Shown here: piece by piece, positions 8,605 through 18,232 of the stretch
Numbering within the stretch: position 1 is the first letter of the stretch
How the letters are laid out: each line of letters begins with the position of its first letter
Notes under the pieces: generated by a model
Database searches by the model: none
Seen by the model: only the letters and a program-made list of their open reading frames with translations
Told to the model about the DNA's origin: nothing
Translations under genes and position numbers: made by a program
NCBI RefSeq assembly: GCF_029323795.1
Contig: NZ_CP119758.1
Span: 1,054,001 to 1,118,000 of the forward strand
From: Zobellia alginiliquefaciens
GTDB lineage: Bacteria; Bacteroidota; Bacteroidia; Flavobacteriales; Flavobacteriaceae
Reading direction: 5' to 3'
DNA: 64,000 bases

Positions 8605-9963
8605 TTACAAAGAAAATTTCTCTTTTAATTGAATCAGATCCAAACCACCGTAATTACCGGAACTCATTAGAAGTAAAACGGCATTATCATAATCCTGACT
8701 AAAAACAAAGTCCTTAAAACTGGCCGCGTTAGTATAAATCTTAAGGTCGTTACGTTCAAAAGCTTCCGAAATTTGTTCCGGTGTAACTTCTTTCAATTTT
8801 TTAATGGCCACAGATTCTGGTAAATAGAAAATTACCGCTTCGTCCGCTGCATCTAAAGCGCCCTTGTATTCTTTTAAAAATTCAGGATTAAAACTACTAT
8901 ACGTATGTAGTTCTAAACAAGCTATTAGTTTACGGTTTTCATATTGCTCTTTTACCGCTTTTGTTGTTGCAGCCACTTTACTTGGAGAATGCGCAAAGTC
9001 TTTATAAGCAACTGAAGATTTCCCTTCTGCAATTTTCTCCAATCGTTTAGAAGCTCCTGAAAATGTTGCAATAGCTTCGTAGAAATCATCTTCATCTACG
9101 CCCATATTCTGGCAAATCCATTTGGCGCCTGCCAAATTGCTCAAATTATGTTTTCCAAAAACTTCAATAGGCATAGGGCCTTCCGGAGTTTCCAAAAGAG
9201 TTGTGCCGTCTTCAATAGTATACTCAGGCGTTGTGTACGGTAATTTACGAATCGTATTTTCAGATGCTTCTACAACCTTTTTAACCTCAAGGTCTTCTTC
9301 ATTGTAAGTGATACTGCCTCCTTTTACTATACTGTCAACAAAAATCTGAAACTGCTCTACATAATTTTCGAAAGTAGGAAATACATTAATATGGTCCCAT
9401 GCAATACCACTTAACAGCGCTATATTAGGTTTATATAAATGAAACTTAGGTCTACGGTCTATAGGAGACGACAAGTATTCATCCCCTTCCAATATCATAA
9501 AATCATTATCATCTGTCAGGTGAACCATACGTTCAAAACCTTCCAGTTGTGCACCCACCATAAAATCAACCTCTCTATCATGGTAATTCAACACATGAAG
9601 AATCATAGAGGTAATTGTAGTTTTCCCATGGCTACCGCCAATAACCACACGTGTCTTGTCTTTGGCCTGCTCATACAAAAATTCAGGATACGAATATATT
9701 TTTAAGCCTAACTCTTGGGCTTTCAATAGTTCAGGGTTATCGGCTTTTGCATGCATACCCAAAATAACAGCATCCAGATTCTCATTTATCTTTTCTGGGA
9801 ACCAACCAAAACTCTCAGGAAGAAGCCCTTGATCTTTCAAACGGGATTTAGAGGGTTCAAAAATAACATCGTCACTTCCAGTAACAACATCACCTTTATG
9901 TGCCAAGGCCAAAGCTAAATTGTGCATGGCACTACCACCAATTGCAATAAAATGAATCTGCAT
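8605..9963 (-). CDS. mpl: UDP-N-acetylmuramate:L-Ala-gamma-D-Glu-meso-DAP ligase (murein peptide recycling)
   Basis: A protein of 452 residues from the ATG at 9963. The ATG at 10017 was rejected because a good -7 box (9981-9988) lies inside that extension and because MQIHFIAIGGSAMHNLAL is the normal family start. It has a Rossmann N-domain, the ATP loop GGSHGKTT at 109-116 and a C-terminal Mur ligase domain with ELHTYSSF. Mpl joins recycled murein tripeptide to UDP-MurNAc in the cytoplasm, bypassing MurC, MurD and MurE. MurC itself is the main alternative, but the MHNLAL opening and lack of a neighbouring dcw cluster favour Mpl. Confidence 0.88.
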   Translation of the reverse strand: MQIHFIAIGGSAMHNLALALAHKGDVVTGSDDVIFEPSKSRLKDQGLLPESFGWFPEKINENLDAVILGMHAKADNPELLKAQELGLKIYSYPEFLYEQAKDKTRVVIGGSHGKTTITSMILHVLNYHDREVDFMVGAQLEGFERMVHLTDDNDFMILEGDEYLSSPIDRRPKFHLYKPNIALLSGIAWDHINVFPTFENYVEQFQIFVDSIVKGGSITYNEEDLEVKKVVEASENTIRKLPYTTPEYTIEDGTTLLETPEGPMPIEVFGKHNLSNLAGAKWICQNMGVDEDDFYEAIATFSGASKRLEKIAEGKSSVAYKDFAHSPSKVAATTKAVKEQYENRKLIACLELHTYSSFNPEFLKEYKGALDAADEAVIFYLPESVAIKKLKEVTPEQISEAFERNDLKIYTNAASFKDFVFSQDYDNAVLLLMSSGNYGGLDLIQLKEKFSL

Positions 9964-9980
9964 AAACGCTGTATTTGCCA

Positions 9981-9988
9981 CAAATATA
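9981..9988 (-). promoter_or_regulatory. -7 box (TATATTTG on the minus strand) of mpl
   Basis: The forward bases CAAATATA read TATATTTG on the minus strand, an exact TAnnTTTG match, 17 bases upstream of the chosen mpl ATG. A CAAA (minus-strand TTTG) lies at 10015-10018, but at a spacing of 26 it is somewhat too far to be a confident -33 element. Confidence 0.5.
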
Positions 9989-10173
9989 GGCATTGATTTC
10001 TCGATAAAAAACATCAAAACCAGCTACAGTTCATCGAATAAAAAATCTGATGAAACTTCAAAAACATCGGTAAAATGCACACTTTCCAACAATGCTTGCT
10101 ACGTATTTGGTAAGATTCACCCTTCAAATAAGGGCTTTGACAACATTTATTCATGTACACCTTATCACCATCT

Positions 10174-10181
10174 TACATTTG
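10174..10181 (+). promoter_or_regulatory. -7 box (TACATTTG) upstream of the type IX operon
   Basis: TACATTTG fits TAnnTTTG and lies 40 bases before the ATG of the large secreted protein. The nearest TTTG upstream (10136-10139) is too far for a standard -33 element, so the promoter may need an activator or may be weak. Confidence 0.4.
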
Positions 10182-10221
10182 TTCTGAGCAATTTTCACAT
10201 TGCCACCCCTAACATCTAAAC

Positions 10222-13104
10222 ATGACCAACCAAACTTACAAAAGAACCTTCTTGCAATGGGTACTCCCATTTTGTTTGATTTTGTTTTCAATAGATACAT
10301 TCGCACAGTGTGCTGGTTCCGATAGTTCGGTAACCATATGTGAGAAAGATTCCGATGAGGCAAACAAAACTTTTGACCTATTTGCAGAATTAGGCGGAAC
10401 ACCTCTACCCGGAGGCACATGGTCCACTAATGACCCCGCCAACTTTTATGCTCTTGACCGAGATACCGGTATTGTAAACCTGTGGGAAGTTAAAAACTCA
10501 GGTTTACACGAGTTTACCTATACAAACACCTGTGGTTCCGAGGAATCTGCCGTTGTAACCATTACATTGGGCGGGTACCCTGGCGAGGACAATATAGATG
10601 GTTCTGCAGATGCCTGTGGGGATGACCCCTCCGTAAATTTACATGGTTTTATTGGAGATGAAACAGAAGGGAAATTTCAAGATTTCAATGGTACTTGGGA
10701 TGCTATTACACCTGAGGCGGCACCACATTTAGCATTAAATTTTTTCGATGCAGAATCTGCCGGACCTGGTATATATGAATTTACCCATACTGTACCTGCC
10801 GTAGGCAGCTGTCTTAGCAGACAAGTAACCTTATTGCTTGAAGTTCAAAGGCCTGCGAATTCAGGTATTGCTTCTAGTTTAACGGTCTGTACTACAGATG
10901 ATTTATCTAGTTATACTGATTTTGACTTAAATGATTTATTAGAAGATGAAGATATAAACGGTACTTGGTCAGAAGGTACCGATACAGACCAACTATCCGA
11001 TCTTACTGATCACAACATAGATATTGAGGCAATTAGAGACCGCCATACCTATGGCTCCTTCTCTTTTACTTATACCGTCTATCCATCACATGCGGTCTGT
11101 GACATTCATAGAACTACTGTTGAAATTAGTATTCTACCCACTTTTCGGGGTACAATGACCGCTCCTAATTTTTGTATAGACCCGGATAAATACCTAATTG
11201 AAATAAGCGATTATGAAGATACATTGATTCCACCCGGCGCTTATTCCGTAACATACCAATTGGATTCTTCGAGCGGAAATTCAGGAGAAACTACCTCACT
11301 AATTCTTAACCCAGACCGTACTGGTTCATTTGAAATTGATGCAGATTTGGTTGAAAAGAACGTAACCACAACCTTATCCATAATTTCATTAGGAGAAGAG
11401 GTTTGTGCCGATATTCAGGTATCTCCAATTCAGTTTATTGTTACAGACCCTCTAGCCAACGTAACGGACACCTGTGAGGGCGAAGATATTTCAGTAAGCT
11501 TAAGCGATATTTTTGACCCTTCTTTCACTCGGGCAGACGGCACTTATGATGTTAATTACACCATTACCGCGCCAAGTGCCACAGAAACAACACATACTGC
11601 TAGTGCCATTACATTCACTTCCGGCAGTGCAAATTTTACTATCCCTACTTCCCAAATTACGGAAACTGGAGAATACGATTTTGATTTTGAAGTGGATAAT
11701 GGATTCCCTATGGAATGTGATATTACCAATACTGCAATAATTACGGCTATACCAGAGGCTATTCAGCTAGATATAGTGGTAGATAATTCATGCAACGCTA
11801 CAGGTATTGACGTTTTAGTAACCGCACCCACCCTCACGGACGGAGCGTATATTGTTACCTATGAAGTTGTTTCACAAGAAACCAACACCATCTTAATAGA
11901 CAATACCATTAATTTCTCCGGAGGTACTGCAGATTATCAAATTGACGTGGCTACGTTAGAACAAGGCAATTATACGGTTACCGTAAAAAGTACACAAAAT
12001 GACACCACGCCTTGTAGAACAATTTTCGATTTCGAGGTGAATGAAAATTTTGCCATTGAAGGTGTTCCCGCTTTACCGGAAGCTGAACCTTTGCAAACCA
12101 TTTGTCTTGCCCAATTCCCCTCTTCATCTCCTACATTACAGGATATTGAAGTAACTGCCAATGGCGAAATCATGTTTTATGACACGGCAACGGATATGGA
12201 TATTCTTCCCATAGATACCGAGCTTGTGGATGGTGAAGATTATTTTATCTCAAACATAGACCCTAACAATAATTGTGAAGGTTCTGATAGAGTTCAGGTT
12301 TCCGTTATTCTTTCAGATCCTGAAACGCCAATGCTATTTGTTGGAAATCCTACATTTTGTGGTTCAGAAAACCCCGTAGTAAATAATTTGAATGCCAGCG
12401 TAGCCAGTAGCAATGCCATAGTGTGGTATGAAACTGAAACAGGAGGAACGGCCTTAGATACGAATACCGGTTTGATTGACGGAAAAAGCTATTATGCCGC
12501 AACTGAAGTTGATGGAAAATGCCAAAGTTCTGTACGGACCGAAGTAATCCCAACAGTTTATCAATTAGAACCGGCTAGTTTAGCATTTACCACATTGGTT
12601 CTTTGCGGATTGGACGAACCCACAATAGAAAATTTAAGTGATGCCGAAAGTAATTCTTCATATGATGTGCTGTGGTACGATACTCCTTCAAACGGCATTC
12701 CACTTGAAGAAGATGTTCTTTTAATTTCGGGAACCACGTATTATGCCGAAAGTTTCAATCCGGATACAGGTTGTATGAATCCTGAGCGAATGGCCATCAC
12801 CATTGACCTTACCAATTGTGAACCTGAAGAATACGGATTCTTTATTCCCGATGGATTTTCTCCCAACGGAGATGGTAAAAATGATACGTTCTTCATTCCA
12901 AATATTGAAATTATATTTCCTGAATTCACATTGGAAATTTTAAACCGATACGGTACTTCCCTATTTAAAGGAGACCGAAGCAGCCCGGCCTGGAATGGAA
13001 AAAATGGAAGCGGCACAGCCCCTAACGGCGTGTACTTCTACATTATAGATTATAACAAAGAAGGTCATAACCCGGTACAGGGCAGATTGTACCTTAACCG
13101 CTAA
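10222..13104 (+). CDS. Large secreted protein with type IX (type B) sorting domain
   Basis: A 960-residue protein with a Sec signal peptide (cleavage after DTFAQ, about residue 29). The body is a string of immunoglobulin-like, Cys-containing modules (each with a C-x-D/E opening, for example CEKDSDEANKTF and CTTDDLSSYTDF) and two late repeats of the type WYDTPSNGIPLEEDV / YYAESF. The last 90 or so residues are the gliding-motility-associated C-terminal domain: FSPNGDGKNDTFFIPNI, LEILNRYGT, WNGKNGSGTAPNGVYFY. This domain directs export through the type IX system. It is likely a surface adhesin or gliding-related protein. The next two genes follow at 3 and 2 bases, a tight operon typical for type B substrates. 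Confidence 0.88.
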   Translation: MTNQTYKRTFLQWVLPFCLILFSIDTFAQCAGSDSSVTICEKDSDEANKTFDLFAELGGTPLPGGTWSTNDPANFYALDRDTGIVNLWEVKNSGLHEFTYTNTCGSEESAVVTITLGGYPGEDNIDGSADACGDDPSVNLHGFIGDETEGKFQDFNGTWDAITPEAAPHLALNFFDAESAGPGIYEFTHTVPAVGSCLSRQVTLLLEVQRPANSGIASSLTVCTTDDLSSYTDFDLNDLLEDEDINGTWSEGTDTDQLSDLTDHNIDIEAIRDRHTYGSFSFTYTVYPSHAVCDIHRTTVEISILPTFRGTMTAPNFCIDPDKYLIEISDYEDTLIPPGAYSVTYQLDSSSGNSGETTSLILNPDRTGSFEIDADLVEKNVTTTLSIISLGEEVCADIQVSPIQFIVTDPLANVTDTCEGEDISVSLSDIFDPSFTRADGTYDVNYTITAPSATETTHTASAITFTSGSANFTIPTSQITETGEYDFDFEVDNGFPMECDITNTAIITAIPEAIQLDIVVDNSCNATGIDVLVTAPTLTDGAYIVTYEVVSQETNTILIDNTINFSGGTADYQIDVATLEQGNYTVTVKSTQNDTTPCRTIFDFEVNENFAIEGVPALPEAEPLQTICLAQFPSSSPTLQDIEVTANGEIMFYDTATDMDILPIDTELVDGEDYFISNIDPNNNCEGSDRVQVSVILSDPETPMLFVGNPTFCGSENPVVNNLNASVASSNAIVWYETETGGTALDTNTGLIDGKSYYAATEVDGKCQSSVRTEVIPTVYQLEPASLAFTTLVLCGLDEPTIENLSDAESNSSYDVLWYDTPSNGIPLEEDVLLISGTTYYAESFNPDTGCMNPERMAITIDLTNCEPEEYGFFIPDGFSPNGDGKNDTFFIPNIEIIFPEFTLEILNRYGTSLFKGDRSSPAWNGKNGSGTAPNGVYFYIIDYNKEGHNPVQGRLYLNR

Positions 13105-13107
13105 TCC

Positions 13108-14046
13108 ATGAAAGAAATAAAACTATATTTTATTTTTCTGATGTTCGTGTGTGCTGCGGCCCATGGGCAACAAGACCCCCAATACACCCAGTACATGTAC
13201 AACATGAACGTTGTGAACCCTGCCTACACCACCAATGAGGTGGGTATGCTCAACTTTGGCGGATTGTACCGCTCTCAATGGAAAAATGCCATAGGAAGTC
13301 CTAAAACACTTACCTTTTTTACACATGTTCCCATGAGTGATAAAGTGGAAGTGGGCCTATCTTTTATTACGGATGAAATTGGAGATGGCGCTTTAAAGGA
13401 AAATAATATCTATGCAGATTTTGCATACATTTTAAAATTAGATGACAAGAGTAACCTTTCATTAGGGCTAAAAGGTGGCTTCACCACTTTTGAGACCAAT
13501 TTTGACGGCTTTATGCTTCCTGAGTTTCAAGATGACCCTGCTTTTAACGAAAATATAAACAGTACATTTCCAAATGTAGGTATTGGTGCTTTTTACCACA
13601 GACAAAATTTTTATGCTGGCATTTCAGCTCCCAACCTGTTGACAACAAAACATCTTGAAAACAAAGACGGAATTAATCGTATTGGCTCAGAAAATATTCA
13701 CTTTTTCCTTACTTCGGGTTACGTGTATGAATTAAATCCAGATTTAAAACTTAAACCTTCGGCATTGGCTAAAATTGTAGAGGGATCTCCTTTAACTGTG
13801 GATGTTTCGCTGAACGCCCTTTTCCTAAATCGTTTTGAAGGGGGATTGTCATACCGCTTGGAAGACTCCGTAAGTGCCATGTTCAACATTGCCGCCACAC
13901 CTGCTTTGCGTATTGGTTATGCCTATGATTATACGCTATCGAACCTCAGCACCTACAGTTCTGGTTCCCATGAAATATTTGTTCTTTTTAATCTCGATTT
14001 ACTGGGCCTCGGCAAAGGATACGACAAATCACCTAGATTCTACTAA
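13108..14046 (+). CDS. PorP/SprF family type IX secretion membrane protein
   Basis: A 312-residue outer membrane protein with a signal peptide ending AAAHG and the family opening QQDPQYTQYMYNMNVVNPAY. The rest is amphipathic beta strands with aromatic girdles (GGLYRSQWKNAIGSP, RIGYAYDYTLSN). PorP/SprF proteins are needed to secrete or anchor individual type B cargo, such as SprB with SprF in Flavobacterium johnsoniae; pairing here with the preceding large protein is inferred from the 3-base gap. Only one of many paralogues expected per genome, so it should not be named sprF. Confidence 0.9.
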   Translation: MKEIKLYFIFLMFVCAAAHGQQDPQYTQYMYNMNVVNPAYTTNEVGMLNFGGLYRSQWKNAIGSPKTLTFFTHVPMSDKVEVGLSFITDEIGDGALKENNIYADFAYILKLDDKSNLSLGLKGGFTTFETNFDGFMLPEFQDDPAFNENINSTFPNVGIGAFYHRQNFYAGISAPNLLTTKHLENKDGINRIGSENIHFFLTSGYVYELNPDLKLKPSALAKIVEGSPLTVDVSLNALFLNRFEGGLSYRLEDSVSAMFNIAATPALRIGYAYDYTLSNLSTYSSGSHEIFVLFNLDLLGLGKGYDKSPRFY

Positions 14047-14048
14047 AC

Positions 14049-16193
14049 ATGAAAAAACTACTCTTCATATGGTTTGTTCTGGGTTTAACCGTACAAACCT
14101 ACGCCCAACAAGAACTGAAACGTGCCGACACATATTTTGAACGCGCGTACTACAGTGATGCTATTCCGCTTTATGAGCAGTTGCTTCCACGGAACAAAAA
14201 TTCAAAACTGATTAAAAACCTTGCGGATAGTTACTACCATACTTTTGATATGAAGGCAGCCGCCCGTTGGTATGGATATTTAATTTCCAATTATGGCGAA
14301 AACGTTGACGAAAGCTATCATTTTAAGCTAAACCAATCTTTAAAAGCGATAGGCGAATATGAAAACGCAAAAAAAGTGCTCGTTGATTTTTATACAGAGG
14401 AAGGACAAGACGATAAGGTCAGCCAAATTGAAAACAACTTCACCTATGTAGAAAATGTAAGGGCTATTGGTAATAGATTTGAAATTAAAAACCTCAACCT
14501 CAATACATCCACATCAGAATTTGGTGCCGCGCGTATAGATTCCAATTTGGTATACAGCGCTTCCAGAAAAAACTCAAGTGCCCTGCCTAAACTCTATCGT
14601 TGGAACAATGAAAACTATTTAGATATCTATTCCCATCCCATTGAAAAAATAGAACAAGGAGATAGTTTAAGCTCATCCATTAGCAGCGTAATCAACTCCA
14701 AAATGCACGAGGGCACTTTTGCCATTTCAAAAGATAGAAAAACCATTTATTTTACCAGAAACAGTAAAAAGAAAACGGAAGGTGATAAAATCAGTAACCT
14801 AAAAATTTATCGTGCAGAATATGTAGAGGATTCTTGGAGGAATATCACTCCTTTACCCTTTAACAGCGATGATTTCTCAACGGAACACCCAGCATTAAGT
14901 CCGGACGGAACAAAACTTTATTTCTCTTCTGATCGCGAAGGTGGTTTTGGTTCGTTTGACCTATACTTTGTTACCATTCAAAAGGATGGATTCTTTGGAA
15001 ATCCTATCAACCTAGGAGAGGATATCAATACGGATAAGAAGGAACAATTTCCATTTATTGATAACCAGGGCAACCTCTATTTCGCCTCAAACGGTCATCC
15101 CGGTTTTGGGCTGCTAGACCTATTCATTTCAAAAGAAAACAATGGAAGCTTTGAAAAACCTGACAACCTAGGACTGCCCGTAAATAGTGGTTATGACGAC
15201 TTCTCCTTGTCAATGGACAACGACAGTACAACAGGGTATTTTTCATCTAATCGCCCTGCTGGTAAAGGCAGTGATGATATCTATTCCTTTTCGGAAACCA
15301 AACCTCTTCTCATAGAAGATTGCAAGCAATTTATTGCAGGTGTTTTGACCGATAAAACTACAAAACTACCCCTGGCAAATGCGCATATTGAACTTGTAGA
15401 CGCCGATGGCAATTCCATAGAAAAAATTATTACCACGCCCGATGCTTCCTTTAAATTCCAGATTGAATGTAGCAGTCAATATCGCATTATGGCGAATAAA
15501 GAAGGATATGAAGACAACTCAAAAATCCTTATTTCCGACACCGAAAGAAATGTGGTAAAAGATGGTTCACTTACACTTTACTCTATTCGAGAACGTGAAG
15601 CAAAAAAAGCCGAAGCAATCCTCGCCAAAAAAGAAGCTGAGGAAAAACTGGCCTTAGCAGAAATAGAACGAAAAAAGAAGCAGGAAAAGGCAGCGGAACT
15701 GGCACAAATAGAAAAAGAGAAGCAAACAGCCATTAAACAAAAAGCAACTCAAGAAAAAGAAGAGCGCGAACGACTTAAAAAAATAGAGACCATAATTGCC
15801 AAAGAAGATGCCATTGTCAGAGAAAATGAGCGAATCGTTATTCAAACCGAAGAAATTCATTTTGACTACAGCCTTTGGTATGTGAGACGAGAAGCTAGGG
15901 AAAGGTTGGCGAAGGTAGTTGCCATTATGAAAAACAACCCTGGTATGGTCATTGAAATCGGCACGCATACGGATATAAGAGGTAACTCTGAATACAACCG
16001 TGACCTTTCTCAAAAACGAGCCGACTCCGCAAAAGAATTTATGGTTAAAAACGGAATTGCCCAAAATAGAATAATTGCAAAAGGCTATGGTGAATCACAA
16101 CCCATTGTAAAATGCGAAACAGTAGAAAGTTGTACTGAAGAAGACCATGAATGGAACAGAAGGTGTGAATTAGTAGTTGTAAAGTGGGAATAA
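14049..16193 (+). CDS. OmpA family protein with TPR-like, PD40 and peptidoglycan-binding domains
   Basis: A 714-residue envelope protein. It has a signal peptide (cleavage after TYAQ), a TPR-like helical part (about 20-140), WD40/PD40-like beta-propeller repeats (ALSPDGTKLYFSSDREGG, NLYFASNGHPGFG, STTGYFSSNRPAGKGSDD), and a carboxypeptidase-regulatory-like beta sandwich (about 425-500). A highly charged coiled coil (about 515-600) and an OmpA C-terminal domain with HTDIRGNSEYNRDLSQKRA follow. The OmpA part binds peptidoglycan. This architecture is the standard third member of substrate-PorP-OmpA operons and probably anchors the complex to the cell wall. A hairpin terminator follows 61 bases after the stop. 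Confidence 0.9.
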   Translation: MKKLLFIWFVLGLTVQTYAQQELKRADTYFERAYYSDAIPLYEQLLPRNKNSKLIKNLADSYYHTFDMKAAARWYGYLISNYGENVDESYHFKLNQSLKAIGEYENAKKVLVDFYTEEGQDDKVSQIENNFTYVENVRAIGNRFEIKNLNLNTSTSEFGAARIDSNLVYSASRKNSSALPKLYRWNNENYLDIYSHPIEKIEQGDSLSSSISSVINSKMHEGTFAISKDRKTIYFTRNSKKKTEGDKISNLKIYRAEYVEDSWRNITPLPFNSDDFSTEHPALSPDGTKLYFSSDREGGFGSFDLYFVTIQKDGFFGNPINLGEDINTDKKEQFPFIDNQGNLYFASNGHPGFGLLDLFISKENNGSFEKPDNLGLPVNSGYDDFSLSMDNDSTTGYFSSNRPAGKGSDDIYSFSETKPLLIEDCKQFIAGVLTDKTTKLPLANAHIELVDADGNSIEKIITTPDASFKFQIECSSQYRIMANKEGYEDNSKILISDTERNVVKDGSLTLYSIREREAKKAEAILAKKEAEEKLALAEIERKKKQEKAAELAQIEKEKQTAIKQKATQEKEERERLKKIETIIAKEDAIVRENERIVIQTEEIHFDYSLWYVRREARERLAKVVAIMKNNPGMVIEIGTHTDIRGNSEYNRDLSQKRADSAKEFMVKNGIAQNRIIAKGYGESQPIVKCETVESCTEEDHEWNRRCELVVVKWE

Positions 16194-16254
16194 CCCCCTC
16201 ATGAAATATAGAAAGTCAAATTTCGATAAACAATAATTACCCATCCTAAACTTG

Positions 16255-16288
16255 GCCTCAAATCATTAATTTGGTTTGGGGCTTTTTT
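16255..16288 (+). terminator. Intrinsic terminator of the type IX operon
   Basis: GCCTCAAA (16255-16262) pairs with TTTGGGGC (16275-16282), with one G-T pair, across a 12-base loop, followed by six T. It sits 61 bases after the OmpA-family stop. Confidence 0.8.
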
Positions 16289-16531
16289 CATTGCTGCTGC
16301 TATTCTTTTTATCTTCGTTGTACTTAATAAAAAATTAAATTCACAACTAACGTAGTTCGAGAAAGGTATTTGAGAGCGAGTAACCTATTGCGAAGTTTGA
16401 TTCATATAATAATGAACTAAATTTTTTAATACTACATAAAAACAAAACTCAATTCCGAATTGATATTACTGGCTAATCAATTTCTTCAATACTAATCATT
16501 GAAAAATATATACATTTAATCTAAAATTAAT
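16289..16531. other. A+T-rich intergenic region
   Basis: The rest of the 338-base gap after the OmpA-family gene. No gene is seen. The stretch TACATTTA at about 16511 resembles a -7 box with one mismatch and could serve the lipoprotein gene that starts at 16532. Confidence 0.3.
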
Positions 16532-17786
16532 ATGTTAAAAAAACTATGCGGAAAACTTTACTTAATTCCCTTATGCATCGTATTCTTTGCATGTGCACAA
16601 ATGCCTAAAAAAAATTATTATGAAAATGGGCAAATCAAAGAAGAAGGACAAATTGTTAAAAATAAAAAAGAGGGCTTATGGAAAGAGTTTTACAAAGATG
16701 GCACAATTAAATCAACTATAAATTACAAAGAAGGTAAGCGTCATGGAGACTTATTAGTTTATTACGACAATGGCAACCTAGCTAAGAAAGGTGAAATTAT
16801 TAAAGATACTATAACTATAGGTATGTGGCAATGGTTTTACAAAAACAAACAACTAAAAATAGAGGGAGCTTTTGATATACAAGGCAATCAAAAAGACATT
16901 TGGAAAACCTTTTATGAGGACGGCTCAAAAATGTCAATAGCAAATTTCCCAGATGGATCACACTTGAAATATCATAAAGATGGCACTACAATAAAAGAAA
17001 AAGGCAGTTATAAAAAAGGAGAAAGGCAAGGACAATGGAAATCATATTATAAAAGTGGAATACTCAAGTATGATTCGAAATATGAAAATGGCAGAAAATA
17101 TGGTATTCAACAAAAATTTTATGACAATGGGCAACTTGAACAAATTGCTGATTATGTAAACGGAGAACCACATGCAGAATTAAAAAACTATTCTGATGAT
17201 GGTAAATTAGAAAGTCTATTTTTTTATAATAATGGAGAAATTATTTGGAAAAAAGTTTTTTATGAAGAAGGAGGAATCAAAGAACACATTACTTATGAGA
17301 AAGTATCCAACGACTCGGTAGTTAAACTAACTAAAACTTACTACGCTAATGGTCAAATAGATGAAGAATATTTTTTTGATAATAAAAAAAAATATAATTA
17401 GTAAAGCATACTTTGAAGATGGTACATTAGCTGGAGAGACAAGTTATACTGAGAGAGGGAATATAATTTGTAATACCTATCATGAAAATGGACAATTACA
17501 TAGCTCTATAATATATGAGGACACAGAATTATCATCAAAAATAGATGGGGAATGGATAACCTATCATGCTAATGGAATTATTCAAGAAGAATATACAATA
17601 AAGAACGGATATCAAGTTGGTGTTACCAAAGAATATTACAACGACGGGATACTAAAAAGCACAACACCTTACAATGAAAAAGGCCAATACCATGGCTCTC
17701 GCAGGTTTTATTCAACAAAAAGTTCTTTAGATTTAGAGGTACAGTATGTAAATGGAGAAAAAAGCAAAGTCAATTTTGGAAATTAA
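16532..17786 (+). pseudogene. YwqK/MORN-repeat lipoprotein, frameshifted at an A9 tract
   Basis: Two overlapping frames (16532-17401 and the frame running on to the TAA before 17787) encode one protein. The start carries a lipoprotein signal (hydrophobic then FFAC, Cys21). Then come some fifteen repeats of the form YYxNGQIxxEGxxxxxxxxGxWKxYY (MORN-2 or YwqK antitoxin repeats), which continue without a break in period across the frame change. Reading the A9 run (about 17384-17392) as A8 restores one frame of 417 codons. So this is a recent one-base insertion, a sequencing error in a homopolymer, or a gene expressed by slippage. YwqK is named as an antitoxin in Bacillus, but no toxin gene lies beside it here, and a toxin-antitoxin role is not supported. 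The region is clearly more A+T-rich than its neighbours. Confidence 0.75.
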
Positions 17787-17891
17787 AATAAAGTGTTAAA
17801 TCAGAAAAGGCTTACTGTCTATTTTAATGAAGGACTAATATTCGTTAAAATTGAATGACTATAAACAAATTGATATTTAAGAATTATCCTT

Positions 17892-18203
17892 ATGAACCTA
17901 TCAAACATTCCCTCTAAAGAAATCATACCTGGTTATCACGGTAAACTGATACATTCAGAAAATATGTCCATCGCTTTTTGGACCGTGGAAGAAGGTGCAG
18001 TAGTTCCTGAACACTCACATATGAACGAACAGATTATGCATGTGCAAGAAGGCCGTTTTGAATTCACCCTTGATGGAGAAACAAAAATCTATGAAGCGGA
18101 CGATGTGGTAATTATACCACCCCATAGTTCACATAGTGGCAAGGCTCTTACACCATGTAAACTGATAGATGTTTTTAGCCCTGTGAGAGAAGAATACAAA
18201 TAG
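17892..18203 (+). CDS. Cupin domain protein
   Basis: A small single-domain cupin of 103 residues. Cupin motif 1 is EHSHMNEQIMHVQEGRFEF, with metal-ligand histidines in HSH and the following Glu; motif 2 is DDVVIIPPHSSHSG with the last ligand His. Such small cupins bind a metal and may be isomerases, dioxygenases or sensors; the substrate cannot be read from the sequence. It lies 29 bases before the SDR gene on the same strand, and small cupins are often paired with SDRs in sugar or uronate breakdown (inference). Confidence 0.8.
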   Translation: MNLSNIPSKEIIPGYHGKLIHSENMSIAFWTVEEGAVVPEHSHMNEQIMHVQEGRFEFTLDGETKIYEADDVVIIPPHSSHSGKALTPCKLIDVFSPVREEYK

Positions 18204-18232
18204 AAATTACATATCCCCATAAATCTATTACC

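Noticed and set aside
10018-10221. Small hairpin CCCTT/AAGGG in the gap between mpl and the type IX operon.
   Set aside because: Five base pairs with no T tract; too weak to call, and it lies between divergent genes.
15654-16064. Long minus-strand ORF of 136 codons opposite the OmpA gene.
   Set aside because: It lies fully inside a strongly supported gene and its Phe- and Leu-rich content is the complement of the charged coiled coil.
16532-17786. YwqK protein as part of a toxin-antitoxin system.
   Set aside because: No toxin-like gene is adjacent; the repeats and lipobox fit a surface or envelope lipoprotein.
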